Notes: generated by a model from the letters alone, not told the origin. 64,000 bases of DNA from Fibrobacter succinogenes (GCA_902791475.1 CADAWC010000029.1:53176-117175), one strand, 5' to 3'; shown: positions 50,629-59,437, counted from the first letter of the stretch. Numbers and translations are program-made.

Positions 50629-51564
50629 TTAGAATTGCAAAATTATACCATTATCCGCATGAAAACCCATTTTTAAAATACCTTGTCTAGGATAACATAC
50701 CCAAGCATCCTTATACTCGCATAAATTTCCATCAACAAGTATCATTTTACCCAAAAAAAAGACTCCTGAATTCCATCCTTGATTATCCACCAAAATACTA
50801 TCCTTCATTTTATTTTCAATTTTCAAATAAACATTTGCAGACGAGGCTTCATAATACAAACAATACACATCCTTCCCCCACGCTCTCACATCATCACATT
50901 CCTTCATCCATTTTAAAACAGCATCTAGCCTCTTGTATGTAACTGTTTTTTGAATCGTATCTAACACCCCATATTGGCAATATTCATCCCCCAGACTATC
51001 CAAATCAAAACCTTTCACATCAGGAGGAACATTCCTTTCCCCCATCACCAAAATTTTTCTGTCAAACCACGGTCTCAATTTCGTAGTATAATGGACTTCA
51101 ATGGAACAGCCATCAAACAATTTCTTGATTTTCATTTTATGAGGCTTCTCGCCAATTTTCCAGAACGACACTTCCGATTTCGGGTCTCCACCCCATATTA
51201 CAGAATCTGAAAGTTGCCCTCTGATATAATTAAAATCATCGTCCCTTGAGTTGTCTAGCGTATCAGACCATACAGGTCCATCTAATTGAACTCGGTAGTT
51301 GTAAAGAGACAATCCTGGGTGGGCATACTCAGAATAATCATACGAAAGACCAAATGTAGGCTCCACTTCCTCATGCCAATAACGAGAAGTATTGACAATA
51401 GCTAAAGAGTCATTAACAAATCCAACAACTTTACCTATCGAACGTTCCTCCGACCAGTGCATCGTCACATCATCCGAACATCCCCACATGCATACGCAAG
51501 CAAAGGCGACCGCCAAAACAGCGAGCAATTTTTCAACCCCAAACTTGTTCATTTTCTTTTCCAT
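50629..51564 (-). CDS. Novel lipoprotein of the repeated lipoprotein/hydrolase cassette (copy 2)
   Basis: 311 aa with lipobox MWGC near residue 28 and SDDVT after it. It is homologous to the protein at 8290-9180 over its whole length, with the strongest match in the leader, LYNYRVQLDGPVWSDTLD, WKIGEKPHKMKIKK, CQYGVLDT and KECDDVRAWGKDVYCL; middle and end diverge and the ending (GILKMGFHADNGIILQF) is different. Upstream DNA (ctatgtttaa...attttccaatnTAAATTTA) is conserved too. Function unknown; the hydrolase that follows it is destroyed, but this gene is intact. Confidence 0.78.
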   Translation of the reverse strand: MEKKMNKFGVEKLLAVLAVAFACVCMWGCSDDVTMHWSEERSIGKVVGFVNDSLAIVNTSRYWHEEVEPTFGLSYDYSEYAHPGLSLYNYRVQLDGPVWSDTLDNSRDDDFNYIRGQLSDSVIWGGDPKSEVSFWKIGEKPHKMKIKKLFDGCSIEVHYTTKLRPWFDRKILVMGERNVPPDVKGFDLDSLGDEYCQYGVLDTIQKTVTYKRLDAVLKWMKECDDVRAWGKDVYCLYYEASSANVYLKIENKMKDSILVDNQGWNSGVFFLGKMILVDGNLCEYKDAWVCYPRQGILKMGFHADNGIILQF

Positions 51565-51665
51565 AAGAGGTTCTTCTATGTTTAATCATTTTCCAATGTA
51601 AATTTACATTAAATTTCATATAAAATCAAAAAGTAATAATTCAAAGGAACGACAGCATGTACAAA

Positions 51666-51868
51666 ATCAGGGATAAAAGGCGATGCCCGCACAAATGTAA
51701 GAGATAAACATAATGGATCCCCTACGCTCCGCTTCGAGGATGACTGGCGGGCATGACAGCGTAAAAAATAACTGGATCCTTCGCGCTAACGCGCTCTGGA
51801 TGACGACAATGAGTACTCATTTCTTCGCGTTGCGAAGGATGACGTAACGCGGACATTCAGGATGACAA
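51666..51868. repeat. Array of dispersed palindromic repeats (gene-poor 392-bp gap)
   Basis: Several units: 'aaaaggcgatgcccgc', 'ggatcccctacgctccgcttcgaggatgac', 'tggcgggcatgacagc', 'ctggatccttcgcgctaacgcgctctggatgacg' and 'cgcgttgcgaaggatgacg...cattcaggatgac'. This is the densest block of this family in the window. The gap 51565-51956 otherwise holds only the leader of the lipoprotein gene. Confidence 0.8.
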
Positions 51869-51956
51869 TACTTAACGATTTTCTCACTATAAAGCAAGCC
51901 TGAAGCGAGAAGAAAACCGTTCACACCCGCAATTACAATGACAACGCACAAAGAAA

Positions 51957-52535
51957 CTAGAATGGAATCCAGGGAATATTCCATTGGAAATTGAGTCCCC
52001 AGCCACCCGTATACATGGTGTCGTCTGCACCAGGATTGGCATGCCAATCACAAATCAAGACCTGATAATTGGCAACCAATGAGACCTGCAATTGGTCTGT
52101 TATGCGATATCCTAGTCGATATCCATATTTAAAGTTTGCTTGTTGCTGAATGGGGCCATTTTCCATATCTTCAACTAGAGCTGGATTAAAATTGTTTTTT
52201 GAAAAAACATATCCAAAACCAACATAGGTCTCAAACATAATCTGCTTTATCGTCACAGACCAAACTAATGGCTTGACATAAAAATCCCATGCAGACACGC
52301 TCACATCACCATCAGAATGAGAATAACCGAAACGGCTAACTCCCACAGCAAGAGTATAGTCTACCATATTCTTCGGCTCGTTGAACACGCCGAATTCAGC
52401 GGCAAAACCTAGTATTCCGCCGGGCCTGTAAACATAATTCTCAGTTTGGAGACGACTATCCTTGAGATCGATATCTAAGAAGGCAGCGCTAACAAAACCA
52501 CAAATAAAAAGGACGAGTATTAAAATCCTTTGCAT
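51957..52535 (-). CDS. Secreted small beta-barrel-like protein
   Basis: 192 aa from the ATG at 52535 (MQRILILVLFICGFVSAAF, signal peptide); an ATG 9 nt upstream is also possible. Alternating aromatic/polar strands (GFAAEFGVFNEPKNMVDYTL, FETYVGFGYVFSKNNF, GYRLGYRITDQLQVSLVANY) and a terminal Phe (WIPF) suggest an outer-membrane beta barrel of about eight strands. The start overlaps the end of the upstream lipoprotein gene by 16 nt, so they are translationally coupled. Confidence 0.7.
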   Translation of the reverse strand: MQRILILVLFICGFVSAAFLDIDLKDSRLQTENYVYRPGGILGFAAEFGVFNEPKNMVDYTLAVGVSRFGYSHSDGDVSVSAWDFYVKPLVWSVTIKQIMFETYVGFGYVFSKNNFNPALVEDMENGPIQQQANFKYGYRLGYRITDQLQVSLVANYQVLICDWHANPGADDTMYTGGWGLNFQWNIPWIPF

Positions 52536-53215
52536 ACATCCCATCCTTTTGTAGAAAAGATTTCTTCGGAAGAATAATACGTAACAGATATTTTTCTAAA
52601 AGCGCCATCTCTCGAAAACACACCTTCACTGAGCTTTGATGCGCCAAACATTATAAAATTTCCTGAATGATACGTCGGTTTATTCGTATTCATACTAACA
52701 GGGAAATAGGTCATAATGTTTTTGTGGAAAACACCGTCATTTGCCGGCTCCAAAAAAGACACTGGGAACGTTTCCTTATAAACAGTTTCCTTCGAATCCC
52801 ATATAGTGTGAAATTCTGCGCTGTCGCTATAAGATATGGTCGCACCCCTAAGAGTATAAGGGATGGTGTCTTCGACAATCTGGCCTGTGGTATCGTAAGT
52901 CAAAGCAAAGCCACGTACAACGGCCGTTGCGCTATCACCTTCAAAGCAGATTTCCTTACAAAGAATTCTGTCATATCGCTTTTCACGTCCCATGGCGGAA
53001 TACCCGCCATCTACATTAGGGAGTTTTTTATCTATGTAGGTATCTTCTTTAACTTGTTCGCTATAATAACATCCCTTAACATCTTCGGCAGTCACCGGCT
53101 CCGGTGCTTCAGACGAATCATGAGCGATATAGGGGCAACCCTGAAAAAGCAACGCCACAAAAACGACGCCGCAGATTGGCAAAAATTTGACTATTGAATA
53201 TGTCATTTTGTTCAT
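52520..53215 (-). CDS. Hypothetical lipoprotein
   Basis: 231 aa from the ATG at 53215 (MNKMTYSIVKFLPICGVVFV) with lipobox LFQGC near residue 26. Codons further upstream derive from a dispersed repeat and are excluded. After the lipobox comes an acidic stretch (HDSSEAPEPVTAEDVKGCYY) and a beta-rich domain of about 190 residues. I recognise no family. It overlaps the beta-barrel-like gene downstream by 16 nt, suggesting the two form an envelope pair. Confidence 0.65.
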   Translation of the reverse strand: MNKMTYSIVKFLPICGVVFVALLFQGCPYIAHDSSEAPEPVTAEDVKGCYYSEQVKEDTYIDKKLPNVDGGYSAMGREKRYDRILCKEICFEGDSATAVVRGFALTYDTTGQIVEDTIPYTLRGATISYSDSAEFHTIWDSKETVYKETFPVSFLEPANDGVFHKNIMTYFPVSMNTNKPTYHSGNFIMFGASKLSEGVFSRDGAFRKISVTYYSSEEIFSTKGWDVCKGF

Positions 53216-53225
53216 AATATTCAAT

Positions 53226-53290
53226 ATAAAAAAATAACTGAACCCTTCGCGTTGTTCAGGGTGACGAAGAAGCGGGTTCAGGACGATAGC
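53226..53290. repeat. Dispersed palindromic repeat
   Basis: 'actgaacccttcgcgttgttcagggtgacgaagaagcgggttcaggacgat': GAACCC...GGGTTC and GAAC/GTTC palindromes of the GTCATCC family. It sits between two envelope-protein genes and supplies a false N-terminal extension to the lipoprotein. Confidence 0.75.
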
Positions 53291-53295
53291 TGGCT

Positions 53296-53754
53296 TTACA
53301 TCTCGATGAGAATACCGGCTTGCAAATACCAATAGCCGTAGCCAGAGTGGTTCAAGAACTGGTAGCCGCTCGAAACGATAATTGACGTGCGGTCACCGTT
53401 TTTAATATCGAGCCCTGCACCTGCACGCCAGAACATTTGTGAGTCCTTACCGAACATGTAACCGAAATCGCCTGTAGCGACCGGCAACACAGTGCGTCCT
53501 ATCGGGAGGCGAACCCAGAGGCTTCCAGACACGGGAACGTATCCAACGTTGTCAAGTTCCTCATAGCCAACGCCCACGCCTGCAAAAACCATCTGGTCAA
53601 TCGGATACCACAGATGACCATAGAAACTCATGTTGAAGTCACCCATGTGGCTCACGCGATTGCAGATGCCACCTTGAGCGTCCAAAGTGAAGGCGTTTGC
53701 CGGAACCGCGACAAACGCAAGCGCGAATATAATAGCTGTCAAAAACTTTTTCAT
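53296..53754 (-). CDS. Small outer-membrane beta-barrel protein
   Basis: 152 aa with signal peptide (FALAFVAVPANAFT). Strand-like segments rich in Gly and aromatics: MSFYGHLWYPIDQMVFAGVG, VSGSLWVRLPIG, MFWRAGAGLDIKNGDRTSI, WYLQAGILIEM. The pattern is of an eight-stranded OmpX/OmpW-like barrel. Function unknown. It may be co-transcribed with the lipoprotein and barrel genes downstream despite the repeat between them. Confidence 0.72.
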   Translation of the reverse strand: MKKFLTAIIFALAFVAVPANAFTLDAQGGICNRVSHMGDFNMSFYGHLWYPIDQMVFAGVGVGYEELDNVGYVPVSGSLWVRLPIGRTVLPVATGDFGYMFGKDSQMFWRAGAGLDIKNGDRTSIIVSSGYQFLNHSGYGYWYLQAGILIEM

Positions 53755-53796
53755 ATGCCTATACGATAATATATAAATTCTTTTACTCTACGAGAA

Positions 53797-53992
53797 GGAG
53801 ATTCCCCATCAAGTGGGGAATGACAATGCGAGAACTATTTCGGATGGAGATTCCCACCTAAAGGTGGCCATGCGCACTATGGAACAAAGTTCCAAGTGCT
53901 GTCCGCCCGCTCGGTGTCGGGAATGACAATGCGAAGCTGGAATGACAAAGCAAAGACCTAAAACCTAATCCCTATTACCTAATCCCTATCAA
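53797..53992. repeat. Repeat array: CCCCATcaagTGGGG units and CCTAATCCCTA units
   Basis: 'gattccccatcaagtggggaatgacaatgcgag', 'gattcccacctaaaggtggc', and 'gtcgggaatgacaatgcgaagctggaatgac', each with a small palindrome and the 'gaatgacaatgcga' tail. Then 'cctaaaacctaatccctattacctaatccctatc'. No gene in 53755-53992. Confidence 0.78.
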
Positions 53993-55144
53993 TTACTCGT
54001 CGCTGCGGGCTTCGCGGGCCCAGCCGCCACTGCGTTCACGCTTAAACGCAAGGAAGAATCCCTTGAGCATGGCGAGGTTCATAAGCAAGAAGTAATAGGC
54101 ACTTGGCAAAAGCTTTGTCACTGCGACAATGAACGCAAGCGTCATGCATCCAAAAGTCACCTGATAGAACAAGCCCTTCGTCAAAAGCAATGCGTTTGCC
54201 ACGTACAAAAGAATGATGATATGTGGCGAGAACCAGCGCACAATCTTATGCGAGAAGAACAGGTAAGCGAGCAGCGGGCGGAACGGATTCAACAGCGGCA
54301 AGTAAGAGAACAAATAATTGAAGTTTGCACGGCCAATGCGCACCTTACGCCTGTATTCACCGCTCGATTCCTTCGAAGTCTGTTCCGTACCAATGGCGCT
54401 ATCCACGAACGTACAGAAATAACCCTTCTGCAAAATCTTCGTCGTCACAAAAAAGTCGTCCATGACGCTCTTCTTAATCGGGAGTTCCGTATAAAGTTCA
54501 CGGCGAATGGCATAAAGGGCGCCGTTGCCGCCAATCAAGCGGTCAAGCACACCTTCGAACTTCTTGATTTCACTTTCCAGATCCCAGTAAGAGCTTTCGC
54601 CCTTGCCAAGCACACTACCGCTCTTGTCCGAAAGAATCAAGTGACCGCAAGCGCAACCAATTTTCTTGTCCTTGAACGGGTCCACAAGCTTACGCACCAC
54701 ATTCGGGAAGAACATCGTATTTGCATCGCAGAACAACAAAATATCGTTCTTTGCAATTTTCTGCAAGCGGTTCAGCATGGCAGCCTTGCCAGCATTTTTC
54801 GGAGCCTTGACCAGCGTGATTCCTTGGTCGGCATAGCGGGCGACAATTTCTGCCGTCTTGTCTGCAGAGCCGTCATCGCCAATCAGGACTTCCAGCTTTT
54901 CCTTGGGGTAGTCAATTTCAAGAATATTGTGGATCTTGCGTTCAATCACCGCTTCTTCGTTATATGCCGAAATCAAGATAGACACCGTCGGGAGTTCAGA
55001 GACACCATCCGTCATCTTCTTTTTGCGCTTGAAGATTTCGCTCACAAACGGGAGCGTCATCGGGAACAGCAAATAGCAGTGAACAATCAAGAACAAAAGA
55101 ACCCAGAATGCAATCTGAGCATAAAAGAGAACGTCTTCACTCAT
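53993..55144 (-). CDS. Family 2 glycosyltransferase, inner membrane
   Basis: 383 aa from the ATG at 55144, whose start overlaps the thioredoxin stop (ATGA) with AAGGAG 11 nt upstream. Membrane helix (about 8-30), GT-A domain with SILISAYNEEAVIERKIHNI, IGDDGSADKTAEIV and LLFCDANTMFFPN, then RIGRANFNYLF (QxxRW-like region is RxGR) and several C-terminal helices. This is the processive GT2 class of BcsA/PgaC/hyaluronan synthase relatives; the product polysaccharide is unknown. It ends the clpP-ftsY operon. Confidence 0.9.
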   Translation of the reverse strand: MSEDVLFYAQIAFWVLLFLIVHCYLLFPMTLPFVSEIFKRKKKMTDGVSELPTVSILISAYNEEAVIERKIHNILEIDYPKEKLEVLIGDDGSADKTAEIVARYADQGITLVKAPKNAGKAAMLNRLQKIAKNDILLFCDANTMFFPNVVRKLVDPFKDKKIGCACGHLILSDKSGSVLGKGESSYWDLESEIKKFEGVLDRLIGGNGALYAIRRELYTELPIKKSVMDDFFVTTKILQKGYFCTFVDSAIGTEQTSKESSGEYRRKVRIGRANFNYLFSYLPLLNPFRPLLAYLFFSHKIVRWFSPHIIILLYVANALLLTKGLFYQVTFGCMTLAFIVAVTKLLPSAYYFLLMNLAMLKGFFLAFKRERSGGWAREARSDE

Positions 55145-55617
55145 TTCGAAATCCACTCCTTCTCTTTCTCGAGAATCTGGTAAAGCAAATACTTCATTTC
55201 TTCAGCAGTAAATGAATCCTTTATCGTCAAAATAGATAGCCCTTTCGGGGCAATAAGGACAAATGCAGGTAACACGCTCAGGTTCCAGACATCAAAATAG
55301 CAGCGTTGTACCGTCTTGCGTTTTCCATCGCAAACAATTGTATCCTGAGAATCGGCATCGAGTTTTACCGGAATAAACTTTGTATTCAGAATCGAAGCTA
55401 CCGTCGGATCCGAATACGTATTTGCATCCATGATTCGGCAAGGCACACACCAGTCCGCATAAAGATCTACAAAAATAAGCTTGTTTGATTCTTTCGCCTT
55501 TTCCAAAGCTTCGGTATAGTTCATCCAATGCACAAGCTTAGGCTTCGGCGGAGGAGCCGCAAATGCGGACAGCGCAAAGCTCAACACCAAAACAACCCAC
55601 AAGCACACTTTCATCAT
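55141..55617 (-). CDS. Secreted thioredoxin-fold protein
   Basis: 158 aa with signal peptide (LWVVLVLSFALSAFAAPPP). Thioredoxin domain like the C-terminal domain of DsbD: KLIFVDLYADWCVPCRIMDA with CVPC, and cis-proline in VLPAFVLIAP. It should act in periplasmic disulfide reduction or exchange. Two further Cys (VCDGKRKTVQRC) lie between. It overlaps the upstream gene and the GT2 gene by 4 nt each. Confidence 0.9.
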   Translation of the reverse strand: MMKVCLWVVLVLSFALSAFAAPPPKPKLVHWMNYTEALEKAKESNKLIFVDLYADWCVPCRIMDANTYSDPTVASILNTKFIPVKLDADSQDTIVCDGKRKTVQRCYFDVWNLSVLPAFVLIAPKGLSILTIKDSFTAEEMKYLLYQILEKEKEWISK

Positions 55618-55946
55618 TTCTTGCCTTTCTTCTGCACCGGAATTACTTTAGGAATCCCGAGCAAGGAATCAACACGGTCCGAAACAGCCATCTGGAAAGG
55701 AATCCAGCCGGCTCCATTCTCAAGAACTTTGTCACAAGCCTTGAGAAACTCTTCGCGAGTGTAGCCGTACTTATTCAGAATTTCCCGACGAACTAGACGA
55801 GCCGTAGGAGTCTCACCGCCATAGAGCTGTTCTGCGGCACGCATTTCTACGTACGCGGCAACAAAGCGTTCATCGGCTTTCGGAGCAGAATCCGAACAAG
55901 CGCAAAACGCCAAAGCCACTACACAGAAAAATGCGAACCGTTTCAA
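55614..55946 (-). CDS. Small lipoprotein (DUF4296-like)
   Basis: 110 aa with lipobox FCAC near residue 16 (MKRFAFFCVVALAFCACSDS). A helical domain with AAYVEMRAAEQLYGG and KYGYTREEFLKACDKVL, similar to the DUF4296 family of short lipoproteins. Function unknown. It starts 2 nt after the ftsY stop and overlaps the thioredoxin start. Confidence 0.72.
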   Translation of the reverse strand: MKRFAFFCVVALAFCACSDSAPKADERFVAAYVEMRAAEQLYGGETPTARLVRREILNKYGYTREEFLKACDKVLENGAGWIPFQMAVSDRVDSLLGIPKVIPVQKKGKK

Positions 55947-55948
55947 GA

Positions 55949-56869
55949 CTACTCCCTGTTTTCCAGAGCGTTCTCAAAAAGACCGTCAACGTAGTCGCGC
56001 TTGTTGAATTCCACGAGCTGGTCGATGCGTTCGCCCATGCCAACCCAGCGGATCGGAATTTGCAACGAACTAGCAATCGAGAGCACGGAGCCACCACGCG
56101 CGGTTCCATCGAGCTTTGTGACCACAAGACCGGTCAAGGGGAAGCTCTGGTTGAAAATTTTCGTCTGGTTGATGGTGTTCTGTCCGGTGTTGCCGTCAAT
56201 CACGAGCCACATGTCATGCGGCATGTCCGGGCTCACCTTCTTGATGACACGGACAATCTTCTTGAGTTCTTCCATCAAGTAGTCTTTGTTGTGCAAACGA
56301 CCTGCGGTATCAATCAAGACGACATCGCAACCGCGGGCAACCGCAGCATTGCATGCGTCGTATGCCACAGCAGCCGGATCGGAACCTTCCTGATGCTTCA
56401 CGAATTCAGCACCCGAGCGTTCGGCCCATGTTTCAAGCTGGTCAATTGCAGCCGCACGGAACGTATCGCAAGCGGCAATCATGACCTTCTTGCCTTCGTT
56501 CTTGAGGCGTGCCGCAAGCTTACCGATTGTCGTCGTCTTGCCTGCACCGTTCACGCCAATCACGAGCACCACATGCGGCTTGCCCTTGAGTTCAAACGGA
56601 GGAGGATCCTTGAGCAAGCGTTCCGCTTCGTTACGCATGATGTCGAGCACCTGCTCTGTCGTAAGCGACTTGCCCAAAGCGTTTTCGCGGAGCGCATCCG
56701 TCAAAAGGAATGCAGCTTCGACGCCGACATCAGCCTTGATGAGATGCTCTTCGAGTTCTTCGAGCGTCTCGTCCGTAATCTTACCGGCACCGACAATACC
56801 CTTCAACTCCCCAAGGAGAGCGTCACGGGTCTTGGCAAGGCCACTCTTAATTGCAGAAAATAAACCCAT
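55949..56869 (-). CDS. ftsY: Signal recognition particle receptor FtsY
   Basis: 306 aa. GTPase of the SRP54/FtsY class that brings ribosome-nascent chain complexes to the Sec translocon. N domain (about 1-95), G domain with GVNGAGKTTTIGKL (G1), DTFRAAAIDQLETWAER, LIDTAGRLHNK (G3), VVTKLDGTARGG (G4) and the closing VGMGERIDQLVEFNKRDYVD. The acidic A domain of E. coli FtsY is nearly absent, as in many bacteria. Its ATG overlaps the clpP stop (TAATG). Confidence 0.97.
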   Translation of the reverse strand: MGLFSAIKSGLAKTRDALLGELKGIVGAGKITDETLEELEEHLIKADVGVEAAFLLTDALRENALGKSLTTEQVLDIMRNEAERLLKDPPPFELKGKPHVVLVIGVNGAGKTTTIGKLAARLKNEGKKVMIAACDTFRAAAIDQLETWAERSGAEFVKHQEGSDPAAVAYDACNAAVARGCDVVLIDTAGRLHNKDYLMEELKKIVRVIKKVSPDMPHDMWLVIDGNTGQNTINQTKIFNQSFPLTGLVVTKLDGTARGGSVLSIASSLQIPIRWVGMGERIDQLVEFNKRDYVDGLFENALENRE

Positions 56870-57450
56870 TAGATAATACTCTCGACTTTATCCACGAGAC
56901 CGTAAGACTTAGCCTCTTCGGCAGACATGAAGTTGTCGCGTTCGGTATCGCGGTCAATCTGTTCAATCGTGTGTCCAGAAGTTTCGGCAAGAATCTTGCC
57001 CGTGATGCCACGGATGCGGAGCATTTCTTCGGCCTGGATCTGGATATCGCTTGCAGGGGCGACAATCTCGCCGTGAATGAGCGGCTGGTGGATCATGATA
57101 CGAGCGTTCGGCCATGCACAGCGCTTGCCCTTAGCACCGGCGGTGAGGAGTACAGCGCCCATAGAGGCGGCCTGTCCGCAGCAAACCGTCACGACATCGC
57201 TCTGGATTGCGTTCATGCAGTCGTAAATGGCAAGGCCGGAGGAAATCACGCCACCCGGGCTATTGATGAAGAAAATAATGTCTTCGTGATTCAGGGAATC
57301 CAGGTACAGGAGCTGCTTCACAATGCGTTCGGCACTTTCGTCATCGACACCACCCCACAAGAAAATTCTGCGCTTGGAGGCGAGGTATTCTTCAGCCTTC
57401 TTGAGCATGTCCGGGGTCTGCTTTTCTTTGTTTTCGTTACAATCTGCCAT
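56869..57450 (-). CDS. clpP: ATP-dependent Clp protease proteolytic subunit
   Basis: 193 aa from the ATG at 57450, with AAAGGAT upstream. Serine protease chamber that works with ClpX/ClpA. Catalytic triad Ser96 (CGQAASMGAV), His121 (RIMIHQP) and Asp172 (DTERDNFMS). INSPGGVISSGLAIYD and the C-terminal AKSYGLVDKV are family-typical. First gene of the operon clpP-ftsY-lipoprotein-thioredoxin-GT2, an uncommon partner set. The long upstream gap holds the hairpin cluster at 57716-57957. Confidence 0.96.
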   Translation of the reverse strand: MADCNENKEKQTPDMLKKAEEYLASKRRIFLWGGVDDESAERIVKQLLYLDSLNHEDIIFFINSPGGVISSGLAIYDCMNAIQSDVVTVCCGQAASMGAVLLTAGAKGKRCAWPNARIMIHQPLIHGEIVAPASDIQIQAEEMLRIRGITGKILAETSGHTIEQIDRDTERDNFMSAEEAKSYGLVDKVESII

Positions 57451-57715
57451 AAATAATCCTTTTGTTCCATTATAATGTAGAAAATTCAATATATTATCGT
57501 TCGTCATTAGCCTTTTGTCAATAGTTATTAGTCCATAGTCACTAGAGAGTTGGACAGTTATTGGTTACTACAAGGAGTTGGTGTAAAACGTTATAGTTGG
57601 CAGAACTTAGGGTTATCCGCTATTAACAGCAGAAAGTATGATGAGGACTGTGATTAGGGATGAGACATTGGGGAAAACTCGTCGAAAAAAAAGCAAATTT
57701 CTTTTTTGAGGCCTT

Positions 57716-57957
57716 TTTTACGTGAAAAGAAAGAGAAAATCGTAGTTTTTCACGTAAAATCACATATAAACTCACTTTTTTTTTACAATAAGCTTCTGAA
57801 AACGCGCTTTTTTTTCACAATTTTTCGCAAAAAATGCGTTCTTTTTAGCGGCCATTTTCAGACAACATTATAAAAAGACAAAAATCGACATTATTTTTAC
57901 AAACAACATTAAAATTTTACGTGAAATTTTCTAAAATCCGCGTGTTTTTCACGTAAA
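57716..57957. repeat. Two TTTACGTGAAA hairpins in a 684-bp AT-rich gap
   Basis: 57716-57759: TTTTACGTGAAAA / TTTTCACGTAAAA, 13-bp stem, 18-nt loop. 57916-57957: TTTACGTGAAA / TTTCACGTAAA, 11-bp stem, 20-nt loop. Stem sequence is shared, loops differ. Long T runs lie between them. The gap 57451-58134 has no gene; its first 150 bp contain the 'gttattagtcc..actagagag' oligonucleotide family. Confidence 0.85.
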
Positions 57958-58134
57958 TTTCGCCATTTTTCAAAAAATTAAGTTTTTGCAATCGCTCAAC
58001 CGCAGCATTAGCCTCGGGGCACACTCATCTATATTCTATATTGGCACACCTCGCATGCATTTATCTCGGCTTGGTCATGACAATCGTACTTTGTCCGCTT
58101 GTCGCGACGCTCGCCTTATGCTAAATTTACAGCC

Positions 58135-58896
58135 ATGCCAACTGATTCTCAAAAATACCTGGTCGGGCTCGTGAATCCCGAAACGCTTACCGCCGCCGAG
58201 AGCGAAGAACTCCACCCGGCGCGCATTGACTACGAAAGCTGCGATATTCTCGAAATCCGTTACGACTTTTTTGACGAATCCGAATGGACTGGGCTTTCAG
58301 CAAGAATCCGCAAGCTCGTCCCGAAGGTAATTCAGCTCGGCACCATCCGACTCAAGCGCGACGGCGGCACATTCCCCGATGCACGAGCCATCGAGCGCAT
58401 CGGGCTTTTCGAACAAATTCTCAACGCAGCGGACGTCCCGGAATGGCTGGACCTTGAACGCGACTGCCTGCACGACTACGACAAGCTCCGCGAACTGACC
58501 ACCCCGAAAGGCGTTAAGATTCTCATTTCCGAGCACAACTTCACCCGCATCCCGAGCGACCTCGAACTCAAGAACTACCTCACCGACGTCAAACGGGTCA
58601 AGGCGGACGGCATCAAAATCGCCGCCATGAGTAACTCCGACGACGACTGCTCGCGCCTCTACAAGTTCGCCAAAAGAGCAAAAGGGTTCAAGTTCATCGC
58701 GGCATTTGGCATGGGCGAAACCGGAAAAATCAGCCGAATTTGGTCCCTCAAGGAGGGGGCAAACCTCACTTACGGCGCCATCGGAAAAGTGGCCGCTCCC
58801 GGCCAAATCGATGTTGCACTCATGAGAAAAGCTATCGACAGGCTCGAAAACACCTCTTCTCAGTTAGAAATTTCTTCTTTTTTGGACACATTTTAG
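58135..58896 (+). CDS. aroD: Type I 3-dehydroquinate dehydratase
   Basis: 253 aa from the ATG at 58135. TIM-barrel enzyme of the shikimate pathway that forms a Schiff base with dehydroquinate. Signature elements: ILEIRYDFF near the N-terminus, the catalytic His in LISEHNFT, the Schiff-base Lys in DGIKIAAMS, and the closing GAIGKVAAPGQIDV. The N-terminal MPTDSQKYLVGLVNPETLTA is longer than minimal. It is transcribed away from clpP and stands before the PTS EIIA gene. Confidence 0.9.
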   Translation: MPTDSQKYLVGLVNPETLTAAESEELHPARIDYESCDILEIRYDFFDESEWTGLSARIRKLVPKVIQLGTIRLKRDGGTFPDARAIERIGLFEQILNAADVPEWLDLERDCLHDYDKLRELTTPKGVKILISEHNFTRIPSDLELKNYLTDVKRVKADGIKIAAMSNSDDDCSRLYKFAKRAKGFKFIAAFGMGETGKISRIWSLKEGANLTYGAIGKVAAPGQIDVALMRKAIDRLENTSSQLEISSFLDTF

Positions 58897-58972
58897 ATAT
58901 AAGCCTCGCCAAACAGCAATAATTTTCTAAAATATTTGTTTGATTGATTCTTAAAAAGGAAAAATATACACC

Positions 58973-59437
58973 ATGCGTCTATCTGAAAGATTTGTAGATA
59001 ATTGCATCTTGATAAATTCTTCCAGTGAAACTAAGGAAGCCATTCTAAACGAATTGGTTGATACTCTTTGCAGCGCCTACAAACTTGAACACCGTGACGA
59101 AATCTTCGAAGCCATCTGGACGCGCGAACAGAGCCGTTCCACAGGCATCGGTTGCGGACTTGCCGTCCCGCACGCCAAGATTGACTACGTTGACCGCATG
59201 TGCATGGTCGCAGCAACCATCGAAAAGGGCCTCGACTTCCAGTCCTTTGACGGCGAACCGGTATACCTGCTCATCCTCATCGTGAGCCCGGGCAACACCG
59301 TGGGTCCGCACCTCAAGGCCCTCTCCTCCGTGAGTCGCCTCCTCGCCGACGGGAACGTCCGCAAGGACCTCATTGCCTCCAAGACCCCGGCAGAGTTCCT
59401 CACCATCCTCCGCGCTGCCGAAGACAAGTTCCTGTAG
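58973..59437 (+). CDS. PTS EIIA domain protein (fructose/nitrogen type)
   Basis: 154 aa single-domain EIIA of the mannitol/fructose/PtsN class: REQSRSTGIGCGLAVPHAKI with phospho-acceptor His67, then ILIVSPGNTVGPHLKALSSV and LKALSSVSRLLAD. No EIIB or EIIC gene is adjacent, so a regulatory (PtsN-like) role is more likely than sugar transport. A ribosome site (AAAAGGA) lies 11 nt before the start. Confidence 0.88.
   Translation: MRLSERFVDNCILINSSSETKEAILNELVDTLCSAYKLEHRDEIFEAIWTREQSRSTGIGCGLAVPHAKIDYVDRMCMVAATIEKGLDFQSFDGEPVYLLILIVSPGNTVGPHLKALSSVSRLLADGNVRKDLIASKTPAEFLTILRAAEDKFL

Noticed and set aside
51817..51984. Possible 55-aa membrane peptide (MEYSLDSILVSLCVVIVIAG...)
   Set aside because: It has one hydrophobic segment but no ribosome site, overlaps the 3' end of the barrel gene, and its C-terminus is encoded by a dispersed repeat.
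53216..53332. N-terminal extension of the lipoprotein at 52520-53215
   Set aside because: Encoded by a dispersed palindromic repeat and overlapping the next gene; the lipoprotein signal starts at 53215.
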